7,368 bases of DNA, taken from the NCBI GenBank assembly GCA_028280675.1, contig JANQLI010000098.1:1-7368 (forward strand). The letters are read 5' to 3'. Below the pieces are notes generated by a model. It had not been told where the DNA came from and searched no databases. It was given only the letters and a program-made list of their open reading frames with translations. This document shows positions 6,132 to 7,368 of this stretch, in pieces (the stretch's first letter is position 1; each line of letters starts with the position of its first letter). Origin of the DNA: Alphaproteobacteria bacterium (GTDB lineage Bacteria; Pseudomonadota; Alphaproteobacteria; SMXP01). A program made the position numbers and the translations under genes.

Positions 6132-7058
6132 ATGCCATCCTCGCCCGATCAACAAGTCGCTGATGCCACCGGACAAAATTGGGTCGATCAATATGCGCCG
6201 CAATGGGCGCGGCCTTATTTACGCCTCGCGCGTGCGGATCGCCCCATTGGCACTTGGCTGTTGCTCTGGCCATGCCTGTGGAGCATTGGTCTGGCTTCCG
6301 CAGATCAAGGGCTGTCCGGCGCAACGCTCCTCCTGATGCTTCTCTTCGGGATAGGGTCCTTCGTGATGCGGGGTGCAGGCTGCACTTATAATGACATTGT
6401 TGACCACGAGTTTGATGCGAAGGTCGCGCGCACGGCATCTCGTCCCATCCCCAGTGGCGCTATTCGCGTAACACACGCCTGGGTCTTCCTAATTGTACAA
6501 TGTCTTGTTGGCCTCTGTGTTCTCCTGACCCTCAACAGTTTCGCAATTATCTTAGGGGCGAGCTCGCTTATCTTGATAGCGATTTACCCCTTTATGAAGC
6601 GTATAACCTATTGGCCGCAGGCTTTTCTTGGCCTGACATTTAACTGGGGCGCATTACTGGGGTGGGCAGCGGTGCAAGGCGATCTGACATGGGCGCCTCT
6701 TATTCTCTATGCTGGGGGTATTGCCTGGACCATTGGCTACGACACCATCTACGCCCATCAAGATAAAGAAGACGATGCCCTTATTGGCGTTAAGTCAACG
6801 GCCCTCCGCATGGGCGATGAAACCCCGGCATGGTTGGTCATTTTTTACGGTGTTGCGTGGATCTTGTTCGGCGTGGCAGGCACACTGGCTGGAATGAATT
6901 TGTTGTTTCACCTTGGTCTGCTCGCCGCGGCCGCGCATCTCTTTTGGCAAATCCGGTCCGTGAATATTGACGACCCTGAAAAGTGTTTGCGTCTTTTCAA
7001 ATCCAATCGTGATCTTGGAGCCATTTTGTTCTTCGCTATTCTGCTAGGAAGCCTTTAG
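6132..7058 (+). CDS. ubiA: 4-hydroxybenzoate polyprenyltransferase UbiA
   Basis: UbiA is an inner-membrane enzyme that attaches the polyprenyl tail to 4-hydroxybenzoate in ubiquinone synthesis. The 308-residue protein has both Mg-prenyl-diphosphate-binding motifs of the family. The first is GCTYNDIVDHEFDAKVARTASRPIPSG, with N87, D88, D91 and D95. The second is GYDTIYAHQDKEDDALIGVKSTAL, with D204, D211, D214 and D215. RPYLRLARADRPIGTWLLLWPCLW (27-50) is the typical N-terminal stretch entering helix 1. Several further hydrophobic segments (about 62-80, 115-155, 162-180, 187-205, 232-252, 256-273, 295-308) fit the multi-helix UbiA fold. The ATG at 6132 gives the usual length, but no ribosome-binding site is visible before it. 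ubiD follows 42 bases downstream. Confidence 0.97.
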   Translation: MPSSPDQQVADATGQNWVDQYAPQWARPYLRLARADRPIGTWLLLWPCLWSIGLASADQGLSGATLLLMLLFGIGSFVMRGAGCTYNDIVDHEFDAKVARTASRPIPSGAIRVTHAWVFLIVQCLVGLCVLLTLNSFAIILGASSLILIAIYPFMKRITYWPQAFLGLTFNWGALLGWAAVQGDLTWAPLILYAGGIAWTIGYDTIYAHQDKEDDALIGVKSTALRMGDETPAWLVIFYGVAWILFGVAGTLAGMNLLFHLGLLAAAAHLFWQIRSVNIDDPEKCLRLFKSNRDLGAILFFAILLGSL

Positions 7059-7066
7059 AATCGTGC

Positions 7067-7094
7067 TTGACCAGGCGGCGCTTTCGGCTACTTT
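7067..7094 (+). promoter_or_regulatory. Candidate promoter for a leaderless ubiD transcript
   Basis: TTGACC (7067-7072, five of six matches to the -35 consensus) is followed after 16 bases by TACTTT (7089-7094, three of six matches to the -10 consensus). Transcription would start about seven bases after the -10, at or next to the ubiD ATG at 7101. No ribosome-binding site precedes that ATG. The -10 is weak, so this is a hypothesis. Confidence 0.25.
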
Positions 7095-7100
7095 GCCCGC

Positions 7101-7368
7101 ATGTCTTACAAATCCCTACGCGATTTCATTGAAACGCTTGAATCTCAAGGAGAATTAGTGCGTGTCAGCGCGCCTGTCGCGACTGAGCTTGAGATGACGG
7201 AAATCCAAACCCGGCTCCTCGCCGAAGCCGGCCCGGCTGTGCTTTTTGAAAATCCTGTCAGGCCTGATGGTGCAACATCGGATATTCCGGTGCTGACGAA
7301 CCTCTTTGGAACCGTCAAACGGGTCGCTATGGCAGTGACAATGGATGGCATTGAACGCAGTACGGCGC
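7101..7368 (+). CDS. ubiD: UbiD 3-polyprenyl-4-hydroxybenzoate decarboxylase, 5' part only
   Basis: The first 89 codons are present and the gene continues beyond the window. The protein starts MSYKSLRDFIETLESQGELV, then RVSAPVATELEMTEIQTRLL, then GPAVLFENPV (residues 44-53) and IPVLTNLFGTVKRVAMAV (62-79). This is the standard opening of the UbiD family. UbiD removes the carboxyl group of prenylated 4-hydroxybenzoate to give polyprenylphenol, using prenylated FMN made by UbiX; it acts directly after UbiA in ubiquinone synthesis. The cofactor-binding and catalytic residues lie further on and cannot be checked here. The ATG at 7101 lies 42 bases after ubiA and has no visible ribosome-binding site. 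A weak promoter may lie just upstream. Confidence 0.92.
   Translation, partial: MSYKSLRDFIETLESQGELVRVSAPVATELEMTEIQTRLLAEAGPAVLFENPVRPDGATSDIPVLTNLFGTVKRVAMAVTMDGIERSTA

Noticed and set aside
6130..6438. Minus-strand frame of 102 codons inside ubiA
   Set aside because: It is antisense to the conserved Asp-rich motif of ubiA and shows no domain of its own.
1..7368. Mobile elements, CRISPR arrays, tRNA/rRNA, toxin-antitoxin or defence genes
   Set aside because: I looked on both strands and found no transposase, integrase, regularly spaced repeats, tRNA-like cloverleaf or defence-type domain.

Overview
The window reads as a stretch of alphaproteobacterial chromosome of moderate GC content (judged by eye, not computed). 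The evidence is the divergent block rsmE-gshA / ubiA-ubiD: the glutamate-cysteine ligase is of the plant/alphaproteobacterial type rather than the E. coli type, and its adjacency to rsmE and ubiA is, from memory, common in that class. There are no insertion sequences, phage genes, CRISPR arrays, tRNA or rRNA genes, and no intergenic gap over about 205 bases.

Layout. Positions 1-127 (minus strand) hold the possible start of an unrecognised gene that leaves the window. Positions 224-2536 (plus) hold an exported TPR protein, the metalloprotease tldD and the small coiled-coil gene slyX. slyX meets tail to tail with a minus-strand exported protein (2549-3229, possibly DUF4412-like). Further along the minus strand, read from right to left, come rsmE (6060-5308), gshA (5151-3790) and a small cysteine-rich lipoprotein (3790-3431). 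The lipoprotein start overlaps the gshA stop by one base. Divergent from rsmE, on the plus strand, are ubiA (6132-7058) and the first 89 codons of ubiD (from 7101).

How the genes fit together. ubiA and ubiD encode consecutive steps of ubiquinone synthesis: prenylation of 4-hydroxybenzoate, then decarboxylation. gshA makes gamma-glutamylcysteine, the first step to glutathione, and seems translationally coupled to the lipoprotein. rsmE modifies 16S rRNA. tldD encodes half of the TldD/TldE peptidase; tldE is not in the window.

No strong candidate for a new multi-gene system was found; most of the window is core metabolism. The points worth a second look are small: an exact 25-base tandem duplication that doubles the ribosome-binding site and start codon of tldD and creates an 11-codon overlapping upstream reading frame; the gshA-lipoprotein coupling; a 9-base inverted repeat just upstream of the gshA ribosome-binding site; a possible leaderless start for ubiD; and the unassigned exported proteins.
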